Assembly (NCBI GenBank): GCA_900549085.1
Contig: URMO01000003.1
Span: forward strand, 1-64,000
Reading direction: 5' to 3'
DNA: 64,000 nt
Source of the DNA: an uncultured Collinsella sp.
Lineage (GTDB): Bacteria > Actinomycetota > Coriobacteriia > Coriobacteriales > Coriobacteriaceae
The stretch's first letter is position 1. Each line of letters begins with the position of its first letter. Made by a program: the position numbers and the translations under genes. Positions 24,721 through 34,491 of the stretch are shown here, piece by piece. The notes beneath the pieces were generated by a model. The model was not told the origin of the DNA. It did not search any database and saw only the letters and a list, made by a program, of their open reading frames with translations.

Positions 24721-25015
24721 TCTCAATCTGTAACACCTGGGTCCGTTTTTGGTCGCTAGCTGTTACAGATTGAGATGTTATTTGCCCGCCTGCCTATTTG
24801 TCTCAATCTGTAACAGTAGGAGTCGATTTGCGCGGCTAGATGTTACAGAACGAGACATTGGCTGCCTGCCTTTCCGTTTATCTCGATTTGTAACAGCTAG
24901 ACCCAATTTGGGTGGTCAGGTGTTAGAGATTGAGATTGTGTCGGCGGGCAAGTTTGTTTGTCTCAACCTGTAACACCTGGGTCCGTTTTTGGTCTCCTGC
25001 TGTTACAGATTGAGA
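24721..25015. repeat. Array of eight alternating inverted half-sites at exact 40-bp pitch
   Basis: 15-bp half-sites TCTCAATCTGTAACA and TGTTACAGATTGAGA alternate, starting at 24721, 24761, 24801, 24841, 24881, 24921, 24961 and 25001, so each interval is exactly 40 bp and each spacer is 25 bp. Four hairpins of 55 bp result, repeating every 80 bp. Spacers within hairpins resemble each other (first and last 20 of 25 the same), and those between hairpins form a second family. It lies between the GntR promoter and the RF3 gene. Confidence 0.95.
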
Positions 25016-25160
25016 CAGTCTGCTGCAGAATACTTCCGATAACTAGCCGTTCACGTTCTGACTGATGAATTTGTCCTGATAGGTGCCCTAGAGCGGGATT
25101 TCGCGGCTACAATAGTGCGGTTACAACGACGTTATGCACTCAATGCAAGAAAGGATCCGC

Positions 25161-26756
<1,596 letters not shown>

Positions 26757-26856
26757 CGCATCGGCGCGGTGACCCTGCGGGGCTGCCGCGCCATTTACTT
26801 GCCTGATGCCGTGTGAGCGGCTATCATACCCACCGTCGTCTCAAGACCGGGGCGTC

Positions 26857-26906
26857 CGAGCAGTTCGGGTCCGATATCCTGCTCGTTAAACCTAAAACCA
26901 AAGGAG
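26857..26906 (+). promoter_or_regulatory. Candidate preQ1-I-like riboswitch
   Basis: CGAGCAG and CTGCTCG form a 7-bp stem with a 15-base loop starting TTCGGGT, then an A-rich tail (TTAAACCTAAAACC) running into the ribosome site AAGGAG. The stem, pyrimidine-rich loop and A-rich tail overlapping the ribosome site resemble preQ1-I aptamers, and the next gene transports queuosine precursors. The loop is longer than usual, so this is not certain. Confidence 0.45.
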
Positions 26907-26912
26907 TACATA

Positions 26913-27635
26913 ATGATCAAGAAGGTCATGGAGGACTACAAGGTCCTGTTGCGGAGCATTCCCGCGGCAACGGTTTCGCTGTTTTTCGTGAGTGTCATCA
27001 TGATGAACCTGCTGGCCAACAAAGAGCTCATCAGCCTGCCGTATCTGGCACTCGATTGCGGCTTTGTGGTGAGCTGGGTTTCGTTTTTGTGCCAGGACAT
27101 GATCTGCAAACGCTTTGGCGCCAAGGCATCCATCAAAATCTCTATCCTCGCGCTGCTGGTCAACCTGGCCGTGAGCCTGTGCTTTTGGGCATGCTCGCTC
27201 ACGCCCGGTATGTGGGGCGCCTACTACGACACGGGCATGATCGAGGTTAACACTGCCCTTAACGCTACCATCGGTGGCACCTGGTACGTGGTGCTGGGCT
27301 CTTCGCTGGCAATGCTCGTCTCTGCCGTGGTTAACTCCACGCTCAACCAGTCGCTCGGCCGCATGCTCAAAAAGAATAATTTTGCGAGCTTCGCCTTCCG
27401 CTCCTATGTGTCCACGGGTGTTGGCCAGTTTATCGACAACCTGGTCTTTGCCATTGTGGTGAGCCACACGTTCTTTGGTTGGACCTGGGTGCAGGTCCTT
27501 ATGTGCTCGCTGACCGGCGCTGTCGCCGAGCTGCTGTGCGAGGTCTTCCTGAGCCCCGTGGGCTACAAGGTCGTGCGCGGCTGGGAGCGCGAGAATGTGG
27601 GTTCCGAGTACCTCGAGCGCCACGCAACCGCCTAA
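26913..27635 (+). CDS. yhhQ: Queuosine-precursor transporter (YhhQ/VUT family)
   Basis: 240 residues with about six membrane helices; the VUT_1 pattern shows in LLANKELISLPYLALDCG, SWVSFLCQDMICKRFGAK and FIDNLVFAIVVSHTFF (the conserved QFIDxxxF). YhhQ proteins take up preQ0 or preQ1 or queuine. AAGGAG at 26901 is the ribosome site. The leader has a preQ1-like hairpin. The SDR gene starts nine bases after its stop, so they may be co-transcribed. An unrelated role is unlikely. Confidence 0.9.
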   Translation: MIKKVMEDYKVLLRSIPAATVSLFFVSVIMMNLLANKELISLPYLALDCGFVVSWVSFLCQDMICKRFGAKASIKISILALLVNLAVSLCFWACSLTPGMWGAYYDTGMIEVNTALNATIGGTWYVVLGSSLAMLVSAVVNSTLNQSLGRMLKKNNFASFAFRSYVSTGVGQFIDNLVFAIVVSHTFFGWTWVQVLMCSLTGAVAELLCEVFLSPVGYKVVRGWERENVGSEYLERHATA

Positions 27636-27644
27636 GGAGCAAGT

Positions 27645-28325
27645 ATGCGGGTTTTGATCACGGGCGCTTCGGGCGGTATCGGAGCCGCGTGCGTGCAGCG
27701 CTTTTTGGACGAGGGCCACGAGGTCGTGGGCTTTGATCTGCTGCCGGCGGCGATCGAACACGAGCGCTACCGCCATCTGATCGTTGATGTACGCGAGCCG
27801 GACTCGTTTCCAGGCGATCTTGAACCCCAGGTAATCGTGAACGTTGCCGGTACGCAGGATTCGGCCGACGATATTGCTGCCAACCTGCGTGGCACCATCA
27901 ACGTGACCGAGCACTACGCCTTTGTGGGGGAGGGGCTTGCCGCCAAGCCTGCGCCGGCTATCAAATCCGTGGTCAATGTGGGGTCGGCGAGCGGACATAC
28001 GGGATCGGAGTTTCCCGCCTATGCTGCCAGCAAGGGCGGCGTTATCGCCTACACCAAGAACCTTGCAAACCGCCTGGCACCGCAGGCCATCGCCAACAGT
28101 GTGGACCCGGGCGGCGTTATCACGCCGCTCAACCGTTGCGTGATGGAAGACGAACACCTGTGGAACCAGATTATGGAGCTCACGCCGCTTAAACGCTGGG
28201 CCACCGCCCAAGAGATCGCCGAGTGGATCTACTTTGTGGGCGTGACCAACCGGTTTATGACCGGGCAGAGCCTGCTGATCGATGGCGGCGAGGCCGGCCG
28301 CACACAATTTATTTGGCCCGAATAG
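27645..28325 (+). CDS. Short-chain dehydrogenase/reductase
   Basis: 226 residues, Rossmann fold. The NAD(P)-binding TGASGGIG sits at the N-terminus, NVAG near residue 70, the catalytic Ser in NVGSASG, and YAASKGG supplies catalytic Tyr and Lys. The C-terminal QSLLIDGGEAGR is typical for 3-ketoacyl-ACP or similar reductases. Slightly shorter than the usual 245-250. Starts nine bases after the queuosine transporter stop with AAGGAG, so probably in one transcript, but the substrate is not known. Confidence 0.88.
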   Translation: MRVLITGASGGIGAACVQRFLDEGHEVVGFDLLPAAIEHERYRHLIVDVREPDSFPGDLEPQVIVNVAGTQDSADDIAANLRGTINVTEHYAFVGEGLAAKPAPAIKSVVNVGSASGHTGSEFPAYAASKGGVIAYTKNLANRLAPQAIANSVDPGGVITPLNRCVMEDEHLWNQIMELTPLKRWATAQEIAEWIYFVGVTNRFMTGQSLLIDGGEAGRTQFIWPE

Positions 28326-28326
28326 G

Positions 28327-28363
28327 AAACGCGCCCGATGGAAAGCCGTCGGGCGCGTTTTTG
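28327..28363. terminator. Terminator between SDR and uracil-DNA glycosylase genes
   Basis: AAACGCGCCCGATGG and CCGTCGGGCGCGTTT form a strong stem with a 4-base loop and a T-run; the genes are convergent, and the sequence is nearly symmetrical. Confidence 0.85.
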
Positions 28364-28375
28364 ATGTATCGATTT

Positions 28376-29101
28376 TTAGCTGAGGCAAGTCCAGTTGACG
28401 GGGGTCGAGCCGTGCTGTTCGAGTAGCCGATTGGCAGCGGAGAAGGGGCGCGACCCCATAAAAGCGTGGAGTTCTGCCGTGGCACGGTTGGCCGAAAGCG
28501 GCGAGGGGTGCGTAGAGGCCAGGCAGAACTTGCCGGTTGCCTTGCCCGCGCCGATTGCGGCGAGCTTGCCTTCGACCATCTGCTGGGCAAAGCGGCCCCA
28601 TGCCAAAAAGACGACCGGCTGGGGCAGCTGGCAGCAGCGTTCGATAACGTAGTCGGTGAGCGTGCTCCAGCCCAGCTTGGCGTGCGAGTTCGCGGCATGC
28701 TCGCGCACGGTGAGCGTAGTGTTGAGGAGCAGGACGCCCTGTTGTGCCCATGGGGTTAGGTCTCCCGTGGCGGGAATGGGGCAGCCCAGATCGGCTTTGA
28801 GCTCCTTATAGATGTTGCGCAGGCTCGGCGGCAACTTGGTTTGCGTCGCGGGGACCGAGAACGACAGCCCCATTGCCTGGTTGGGTCCGTGATAGGGGTC
28901 TTGACCCAAGATGACAACCTTGACCTGGTCGGCCGGCGTGTAGGCGAGGGCATTGAGGATGTCGTCTTGTGCCGGGTAGATGGTTTGCTCGGCACGCAAA
29001 AGGGCGATGCGCTCGAGCAGCTGGTTCGTAGTGTCACGTACCGGCTGCGGCGCATCGCCCAACCAAGTTGCTATGTTGCGGTCGCGGGTCGCGGCGTCCA
29101 T
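28376..29101 (-). CDS. ung: Uracil-DNA glycosylase (family 1)
   Basis: 241 residues. It removes uracil from DNA. The catalytic GQDPYHGPNQAMGLSFSV box, the NTTLTVREHAANSH segment with the conserved N, and the STHPSPLSANR motif (the HPSPLS uracil-binding loop) are intact. AAAGGAG precedes the ATG. It is convergent with the SDR gene and separated by a terminator. Nothing unusual. Confidence 0.96.
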   Translation of the reverse strand: MDAATRDRNIATWLGDAPQPVRDTTNQLLERIALLRAEQTIYPAQDDILNALAYTPADQVKVVILGQDPYHGPNQAMGLSFSVPATQTKLPPSLRNIYKELKADLGCPIPATGDLTPWAQQGVLLLNTTLTVREHAANSHAKLGWSTLTDYVIERCCQLPQPVVFLAWGRFAQQMVEGKLAAIGAGKATGKFCLASTHPSPLSANRATAELHAFMGSRPFSAANRLLEQHGSTPVNWTCLS

Positions 29102-29189
29102 GGGGCTCCTTTACGTCAGATGCTCTGTTGACATCTATTGTAAAGGCGCACCGGTTGCCTTTATGCCACGGCTGTATGAGGAGTGGGGT

Positions 29190-30092
29190 CTACGAGACGT
29201 GCTCGGGCGCTCCTGCCATGCGAGCCTGTCCATGTGCGCGAAGGTGCGGAAGTTCGACGGTTGCCACCATGACGCCGGTGAGGATGAGGGCGGCGCCAAT
29301 GAAGGCGATGGGGCTGAGGACCTCGCCGACCAGGAAGAACGAGAAGACGGCGGAGCATACCGGCTCGAGCGAGAAGGCGAAGCCGGTGGTCTCGGCAGGC
29401 ACGTGGGGCTGCACGAGTGTCTGAGTGATAAAGCCGTAGGCGGAGCAGATGAGTGCGAGCGCGACGACAACGACGATCTCGCTGGGCGTGCCGGGAAGCG
29501 TGAAGCCGCCAAAGGTGAATGCAGCGATGCCCGAGAACAAGCCGCCGAAGCCCAGCTGCCAAACGCCCAGAGCCAGCGGGTCGACTTCTTCGACAAAGCG
29601 CTTGGCCACGATAATGTGGCTGGCATAGATAAAGGCGGAGAGCAGCATGATGAGCGCGCCCGGGTTCAGGCTGGTGAAGTCGGCGCCCGAGAGCAGCAGC
29701 ATGCCGCAGGTGACGATAGCCGTGCCGACGAGCACCTTGCGCTCGGGGGCGCGACGCAGCAGGGCGGCGTTGGCAAACGGCACGATCACGACCGTCAGGC
29801 TCTGCAAAAAGCCGGCAGTGGAGGCAGAGGTGAGGCTGGAGCCCAGGCACATGCAGGTGAGCTCGGTTGCCATGATGGCGCCGATGATGGCGGCGCGAAC
29901 CATAAGGTCGCGGTTGATACGGAAAACACGCTTGTGGAAGAGCAGCAGACAGGCCACAAAGGCGATGATGCAGCGTAGCGCGACGATACTCGTGGCGTTC
30001 ATGCTGTCCATGCCGATTTTCATGAGGGGGTACGAAAAGCCCCATGCGACGGGAACGGAAAATGAGAGCGCGATTGCTTTTTTGCGATCCAT
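29190..30092 (-). CDS. EamA-family transporter
   Basis: 300 residues with ten hydrophobic segments in two EamA halves (first: SVPVAWGFSYPLMKIG; second: ALGVWQLGFGGLFSGI). The DMT fold exports amino acids, nucleosides or similar metabolites. It is divergent from the LysR gene at 30251, with 158 bases between, the classic arrangement of a LysR regulator and its target exporter. A GGAG site precedes the ATG. Confidence 0.9.
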   Translation of the reverse strand: MDRKKAIALSFSVPVAWGFSYPLMKIGMDSMNATSIVALRCIIAFVACLLLFHKRVFRINRDLMVRAAIIGAIMATELTCMCLGSSLTSASTAGFLQSLTVVIVPFANAALLRRAPERKVLVGTAIVTCGMLLLSGADFTSLNPGALIMLLSAFIYASHIIVAKRFVEEVDPLALGVWQLGFGGLFSGIAAFTFGGFTLPGTPSEIVVVVALALICSAYGFITQTLVQPHVPAETTGFAFSLEPVCSAVFSFFLVGEVLSPIAFIGAALILTGVMVATVELPHLRAHGQARMAGAPEHVS

Positions 30093-30250
30093 GGGACTCC
30101 TTTTGTTACAGAACGGTTTCGCACAAAGGATTCTGCTCCCAGATGTGGATGTAGTAAAGCGAATGTATCTTCAGTATGATTAAGAAATGCTAAAGTAGGC
30201 ACGAAAAGCGCTGGCAAAACGTTTTACGGCTGCATTGATGCGGAGGCACG

Positions 30251-31120
30251 ATGGCATTGCGGTATCAGATTGTTTGTATGGTGGTCGATTGCGGCAGTCT
30301 GAAACGTGCGGCGGACGAGCTGGGCTATACGCAAAGTGCGGTGAGCCAGGCCGTCAAGGCGCTCGAGCGCGAGCTGGGCACCACGCTTATCGAGCGCGGC
30401 AAGCAGGGTGTCTCACTTACGCGCGACGGTAAACAATATCTGCCGTACCTGCGCCAGATTGTGACCGCCGAGGCCGAGCTCGAGGGCAAGCGCCAGGAGC
30501 TGCTGGGGCTCTCCTCGACCGATATTCGTATCGCGACGTTTACCAACGTGAGTCGAACCGTGTTGCCACGTGTGATCCGCGATTTTGGGGCCCTGCACCC
30601 GGGCGTGCACTTTACCCTCAAGCAGGGTGATTACACGCGCAACGCCCAGTGGGTGCACGATGGCGTGGTTGATTTTTGCTTTACGGCGCGCGGATTTACC
30701 GCTGGGCTCGAGAAACGCGTGGTCTATCACGATGAGTTGGTGGCACTGTTACCGGCTGCGCATCCGCTGGCGGCAAAGGAAAAGGTGACGCTTGCCGACC
30801 TAGCGTCCGAGCCGTTTGTGCTGCTGGATGAGGGCGAACAGAGCCTGGTGCTCGATGCATTCGCAACGCATGGGCTGTCGCCGCACGTGACGAGCGAGGT
30901 CACCGACGACTACACCATCATGGCGATGGTGGAGGAGGGTCTAGGCGTGAGCATGCTCTACCGCCGTACTGTGGAGGGCATGCGAGCCGATATTCGCGTG
31001 CGGCCCATCGTGCACGCTCCCTCGCGTGACGTAGTGGCAGCCTGGCGCAGCTGGGATACCATGCCCATCGCCACGAGGCGCTTTATCGACTATATGAGCT
31101 CGCATATTGTCAATTTATGA
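30251..31120 (+). CDS. LysR-family regulator, divergent from an EamA transporter
   Basis: 289 residues. The N-terminal helix-turn-helix (SLKRAADELGYTQSAVSQAV, KALERELG) is followed by a full LysR ligand-binding fold with two lobes (IRIATFTNVSRTVLPRVI, ELVALLPAAHPLA, VTDDYTIMAMVEEGLG). GCGGAGG precedes the ATG. Its position, divergent from an EamA exporter, suggests it controls that exporter in response to an exported metabolite. Confidence 0.92.
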   Translation: MALRYQIVCMVVDCGSLKRAADELGYTQSAVSQAVKALERELGTTLIERGKQGVSLTRDGKQYLPYLRQIVTAEAELEGKRQELLGLSSTDIRIATFTNVSRTVLPRVIRDFGALHPGVHFTLKQGDYTRNAQWVHDGVVDFCFTARGFTAGLEKRVVYHDELVALLPAAHPLAAKEKVTLADLASEPFVLLDEGEQSLVLDAFATHGLSPHVTSEVTDDYTIMAMVEEGLGVSMLYRRTVEGMRADIRVRPIVHAPSRDVVAAWRSWDTMPIATRRFIDYMSSHIVNL

Positions 31121-31144
31121 CTGGCGTGGCTTTGAGTGCGGTGT

Positions 31145-32527
31145 TTAGCGGGCTGTCGCTTTGGCTTGGGTGGCGCGATAGGTGCGTGCCGGGTGGCAAA
31201 GTAGTACCGCCACGACCATAAAGAACGCCGTGGTGCCCAGGCTGATGGGGTAGACCATCATGATGTTCGCAAAGGTGCGGAAGTGCGGGAACACGCAGAA
31301 CACCCAATAGAAGCGGATGCCGCAGACGCAGATCATGGTGATGAGGGCGGGCGTGAGCGAGATACCAAAGCCGCGCAGGTAGCCGGACATGTTTTCGTAG
31401 AACATGCTAAAGGCGTACGCCGGGAAGATCGAACACACGCGGATATAGCCGATCGAGACGATGTTGGGATCGCTGTTGAACAGCGACAAGATCTCGCGTC
31501 CCAGGCCGACAATAACGATGATCGTGGTGAGTGCAACGATACCGCCTTCGACCAGGCAGACCTTGAGCGTTTTGGTGCAGCGGTCGATCTGGCGGGCACC
31601 GTGGTTTTGTCCCACAAAGGTGGTGCAAGCCTGGCTAAAGCTGTTGAGCAGGTTGTAGCATACGTACTCCAAGCTCATAGCGGCGCTCGATGCCGCCATG
31701 ACCTCGGTGCCCAGGCTGTTGATAGCAGACTGGATGATGATGTTGGCGACGGCAAAGACGGCGCTCTGGATGCCGGCGGGCAGGCCGATCTTGACGATGC
31801 GCTTGAGGGCGACGGGGTCGATAGCCAGGTCGCGCGGGGTGACGCGGACGACGGAGTCGGTCTTGAGCAGGCGGATAAAGAGCGTGGCGGCGCTGACAGT
31901 GTAGGCGATAGCGGTGGCGATGGCGACGCCCGCGACGCCCCAGTGGAGTATGGGGACAAAGATGAGATCCAGGCCAATGTTGAGGACGGTGGACACGGCA
32001 AGTGCCTGCAGCGGCATGCGGGTGATGCCGACGGAGCGGAAGATCGCGGCCTCAAAGTTGTAGAGCAAGATCGAGGGCATGCTGAGCAAAAAGACGCGCA
32101 GGTAGAGCGAAGCGAGCGGCATGGTTTCGGCGGGAACATTGAGCGCGGCGAGCATGGGCTCGGCAAAGATCTCGCCCAGCGCAATGACGACAAAGCCCAC
32201 GAGCGCCATTAAAATCGAGGTATGGACGGCGCGTTTGACCATGTTCTGATCGTTGCGGCCGATAGCGTTGGCGATGACCACGTTAGAGCCAAGCGACATG
32301 CCAATAAACAAGTTGAGCATAAGACTGGTAAGCGGAACATTGGAGCCGACCGCCGCCATGGCGAGGGTTCCCTGGTCACCCGAGAAGTTACCGATAATGA
32401 CCGTGGCGATGAGGTTCGACAGCTGCTCCAAGATGCTCGTGGCGGCCACGGGGAAGGCGAACAGGGGAACATTGCGCCACAGCGATCCGGTGGTCATGTC
32501 AATGTGCTTAGATACGGTGTCAGCCAT
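31145..32527 (-). CDS. MATE-family multidrug/cation efflux transporter
   Basis: 460 residues with twelve hydrophobic segments in two homologous halves (FAFPVAATSILEQLSNLIAT; KIGLPAGIQSAVFAVANII), as in NorM/DinF-type MATE transporters. These expel drugs or toxic metabolites against Na+ or H+. The C-terminus is short and basic. GAGAG lies before the ATG at 32527. It is a single gene; the neighbouring T2 palindrome is upstream. Confidence 0.93.
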   Translation of the reverse strand: MADTVSKHIDMTTGSLWRNVPLFAFPVAATSILEQLSNLIATVIIGNFSGDQGTLAMAAVGSNVPLTSLMLNLFIGMSLGSNVVIANAIGRNDQNMVKRAVHTSILMALVGFVVIALGEIFAEPMLAALNVPAETMPLASLYLRVFLLSMPSILLYNFEAAIFRSVGITRMPLQALAVSTVLNIGLDLIFVPILHWGVAGVAIATAIAYTVSAATLFIRLLKTDSVVRVTPRDLAIDPVALKRIVKIGLPAGIQSAVFAVANIIIQSAINSLGTEVMAASSAAMSLEYVCYNLLNSFSQACTTFVGQNHGARQIDRCTKTLKVCLVEGGIVALTTIIVIVGLGREILSLFNSDPNIVSIGYIRVCSIFPAYAFSMFYENMSGYLRGFGISLTPALITMICVCGIRFYWVFCVFPHFRTFANIMMVYPISLGTTAFFMVVAVLLCHPARTYRATQAKATAR

Positions 32528-32592
32528 ACGCTCTCAATCTCTAACATGCTCTTTTGTGCTTATTTGCGCAGACGATGATACTCCTAATCGAC

Positions 32593-32648
32593 TAGTCATT
32601 GGGGACGTTCTAAAACGATTACTCATTCAAGAACGTCCCCAATGACTA
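32593..32648. repeat. 56-bp palindromic repeat (family T2), copy 3
   Basis: TAGTCATTGGGGACGTT and AACGTCCCCAATGACTA with a diverged inner copy (TACTCATT); again exactly 56 bp. Lies in the promoter-side gap between the divergent MATE and rlmA genes. Confidence 0.85.
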
Positions 32649-32705
32649 GGCGGGGAAGGCGTGCGACAATGGTGGGCGTTGTGTTGTTCGCGCTAAGGAG
32701 TTGCC

Positions 32706-33521
32706 ATGTTGTTGTGTCCCGTTTGCCATGAGCCGCTGGTGGATGACGAACGCGGTGCTGCATGCGCGGGTGGGCACCGGTTTGACCGTGCGCGCGAGGG
32801 CTATCTATATCTCCTGCGCTCGTCCAAGAGCGGCGACTCCATGGGCGATCCCAAGTCGCAGGCACGCAGCCGTCGCGACTTTCTGAACCGCGGTTACTAT
32901 GCGCCGTTGCGCGATGCGATGGTCGAGCTGGTGCGCGAGCGGGTGTCTGGACGTGCCGCGTCTACGAACTGCCCCATGACGTTGCTCGATATTTGCTGTG
33001 GCGAGGGCTATTACACCAGCGCCATGGGTGCGGTGCCGGGCGTGGATGCTTACGGCTTTGACCTGGGCAAAGAGATGGTGCGCCTTGCCGCCAAGCGCGG
33101 CGATGCGACCTATTTCGTGGCCAACATGAAGGACATCCCCGTGGCCGATGGCACCTTCGATATGGTGACCGAGCTCTTTGCTCCCTTTAACGAGCGTGAG
33201 TTTTCTCGCGTGCTGGCGCCAGAGGGCTCGCTCTACACCGTGGTGCCGGGTGCCCGTCATCTGTTTGGGCTCAAGGAGGTACTCTACGACACGCCGTACC
33301 TTAACGATGAGAAGCTGCCGAAGACCACCGAGCTCGAGTTGGTCGGAACGCGGCGGGTGTCTGCGAACATTACGCTCCAAACCCAGGCCGACATCGAGGC
33401 GGTGTTCCAGATGACGCCGTACTACTACCGCACGCGCCCTGCCGATAAAGAGCGCCTGGCAAACTTGGACACCCTTCAAACCGACATCGACTTCATCATC
33501 GCCGAGTACCGCCACAGCTAA
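32706..33521 (+). CDS. rlmA: 23S rRNA (guanine-N1)-methyltransferase RlmA
   Basis: 271 residues. The N-terminal zinc site (CPVC, CAGGH) and the RlmA GDSMGDPKSQARSRRDFL segment identify the family, followed by a class I SAM fold (LLDICCGEGYY, YGFDLGKEMV, FVANMKDIPV) and FAPFNEREFSRVL. RlmA methylates G745 or G748 of 23S rRNA and can change macrolide or tylosin sensitivity. AAGGAG precedes the ATG. A GACAAT -10 box lies at 32666. A T4 repeat and a terminator follow. Confidence 0.93.
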   Translation: MLLCPVCHEPLVDDERGAACAGGHRFDRAREGYLYLLRSSKSGDSMGDPKSQARSRRDFLNRGYYAPLRDAMVELVRERVSGRAASTNCPMTLLDICCGEGYYTSAMGAVPGVDAYGFDLGKEMVRLAAKRGDATYFVANMKDIPVADGTFDMVTELFAPFNEREFSRVLAPEGSLYTVVPGARHLFGLKEVLYDTPYLNDEKLPKTTELELVGTRRVSANITLQTQADIEAVFQMTPYYYRTRPADKERLANLDTLQTDIDFIIAEYRHS

Positions 33522-33522
33522 C

Positions 33523-33559
33523 AACCTGCCAAAAAGGGACAGGTTTGTTTTGGTAGGTT
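33523..33559. repeat. 37-bp palindromic repeat (family T4)
   Basis: AACCTGCCAAAA and TTTTGGTAGGTT arms enclose AGGGACAGG. It begins one base after the rlmA stop. The AGGGACAG core is shared with family T3. Confidence 0.6.
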
Positions 33560-33575
33560 TTGTCTGGGCAAACGT

Positions 33576-33613
33576 AAAGGGCCGACCGCGGAGATGCGCG
33601 ATCGGCCCTTTTT
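33576..33613. terminator. Terminator between convergent genes rlmA and the membrane-protein gene
   Basis: AAAGGGCCGACCGCG and CGCGATCGGCCCTTT form a stem with a short loop and are followed by T residues in both directions. Confidence 0.8.
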
Positions 33614-33649
33614 AGTTGCTTGGCTGCAGAGGTTATGAGAAGCGAGCGC

Positions 33650-34051
33650 TTACAGGCGGTCCTTGTTCTCGGCCTTAACGGCGTGTGCCTGCTGAACAAA
33701 GAACAGGTCGTAGACCACGATGACAAAGGCGACGATATTGACGGAGCTGCCGCCGAGCGCGGGAAGCGTGAGCGCGGCCTGCGCAATCGTGGCGATTGCG
33801 GCAACGATGCCGAGCTTAAACGCACCATCCACCTGCGAAGGCTTGTTGGCGCCCTTGATGCCCGCAACGCCCGCGGCGAGATCGATGAGGCCCTTGGCGA
33901 CCAGCACGACCGCGGCGAGCATGGCGTTCGACCCGTACGTGGAATCGAGGTTGCCGGTCGCGATGCCGACGCCGGCGATGACGAGGCTGGCGATGCCCAA
34001 AACAAAGTAGACGAGGGCAAGGATTTTGAGAGTCTTGCGAGCGGAACTCAT
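33650..34051 (-). CDS. Hypothetical small membrane protein
   Basis: 133 residues with four hydrophobic segments (LALVYFVLGIASLVIAGVGI, MLAAVVLVAKGLIDLAAGVAG, GIVAAIATIAQAALTLPAL, VNIVAFVIVVYDLFFV), a typical small tetraspan protein. I start at 34051 because GAAAGGACC lies just upstream; the open frame could extend 23 residues further with no ribosome site. Two perfect palindromes (34072-34106) and a TACAAT box lie upstream. No recognised family. Confidence 0.8.
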   Translation of the reverse strand: MSSARKTLKILALVYFVLGIASLVIAGVGIATGNLDSTYGSNAMLAAVVLVAKGLIDLAAGVAGIKGANKPSQVDGAFKLGIVAAIATIAQAALTLPALGGSSVNIVAFVIVVYDLFFVQQAHAVKAENKDRL

Positions 34052-34071
34052 GGCTGGTCCTTTCGATACGA

Positions 34072-34106
34072 GTACGTCAATCTGACGTACCCCATGTGCT
34101 GCACAT
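34072..34106. promoter_or_regulatory. Two operator-like palindromes before the tetraspan gene
   Basis: GTACGTCA-ATC-TGACGTAC (34072-34090) and ATGTGC-T-GCACAT (34094-34106) are perfect and adjacent, placed between a TACAAT box (about 34119) and the start codon at 34051. They look like regulator binding sites or RNA hairpins. Confidence 0.5.
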
Positions 34107-34284
34107 ATGGTGAAGCACATTGTAGTTCAACGCGGCGATGCATGCGCCTGAAAGCGCTTTGACCCCGCGCAGCCCACCCCAACCTTTCAAAAAGGAAAGC
34201 TGGACGTAAGCCAAATCGATGGCAGCCCATGTGCGGCGCTGCGATGATGAGGCCGTAACAAGGAGCTGGTCTCAAGGAGGAGTC

Positions 34285-34428
34285 ATGATGTACGGAGCAG
34301 GGCAAGTGCGTGAGCCGCGGTCGTTGGGAAGGCGCATGGGTGATTCTGTGATCGCTGCCGTGTGCACGGGATTGATGGCGGTGCTTTGCATTGGGATGCT
34401 GTGGGCCATGTCGCATGTGGGACAATAG
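34285..34428 (+). CDS. Single-pass small membrane protein
   Basis: 47 residues from ATG 34285 (or 34288), with AAGGAGGAG directly upstream. The N-terminal 20 residues are polar and basic (REPRSLGRRMG), then one membrane helix (VIAAVCTGLMAVLCIGMLWAM) reaches the C-terminus. No family is recognised. The strong ribosome site and helix make it credible. It ends 60 bases before rsmJ and a GACAAT box lies across its stop. Confidence 0.55.
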   Translation: MMYGAGQVREPRSLGRRMGDSVIAAVCTGLMAVLCIGMLWAMSHVGQ

Positions 34429-34491
34429 CGGACGGTTGGGTGCTGGCATGAACGGCGCTCACGTATTCGTTTTGCTTGTTAAGGAGTACCC

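Noticed and set aside
24721..25015. CRISPR array
   Set aside because: Half-sites alternate in orientation, units are 15 bp and spacers resemble each other; there are no cas genes in the window.
26892..28751. 619-codon minus-strand frame
   Set aside because: Covers the queuosine transporter and SDR genes in antisense and part of the ung gene; Arg/His/Gln-rich shadow without a start site.
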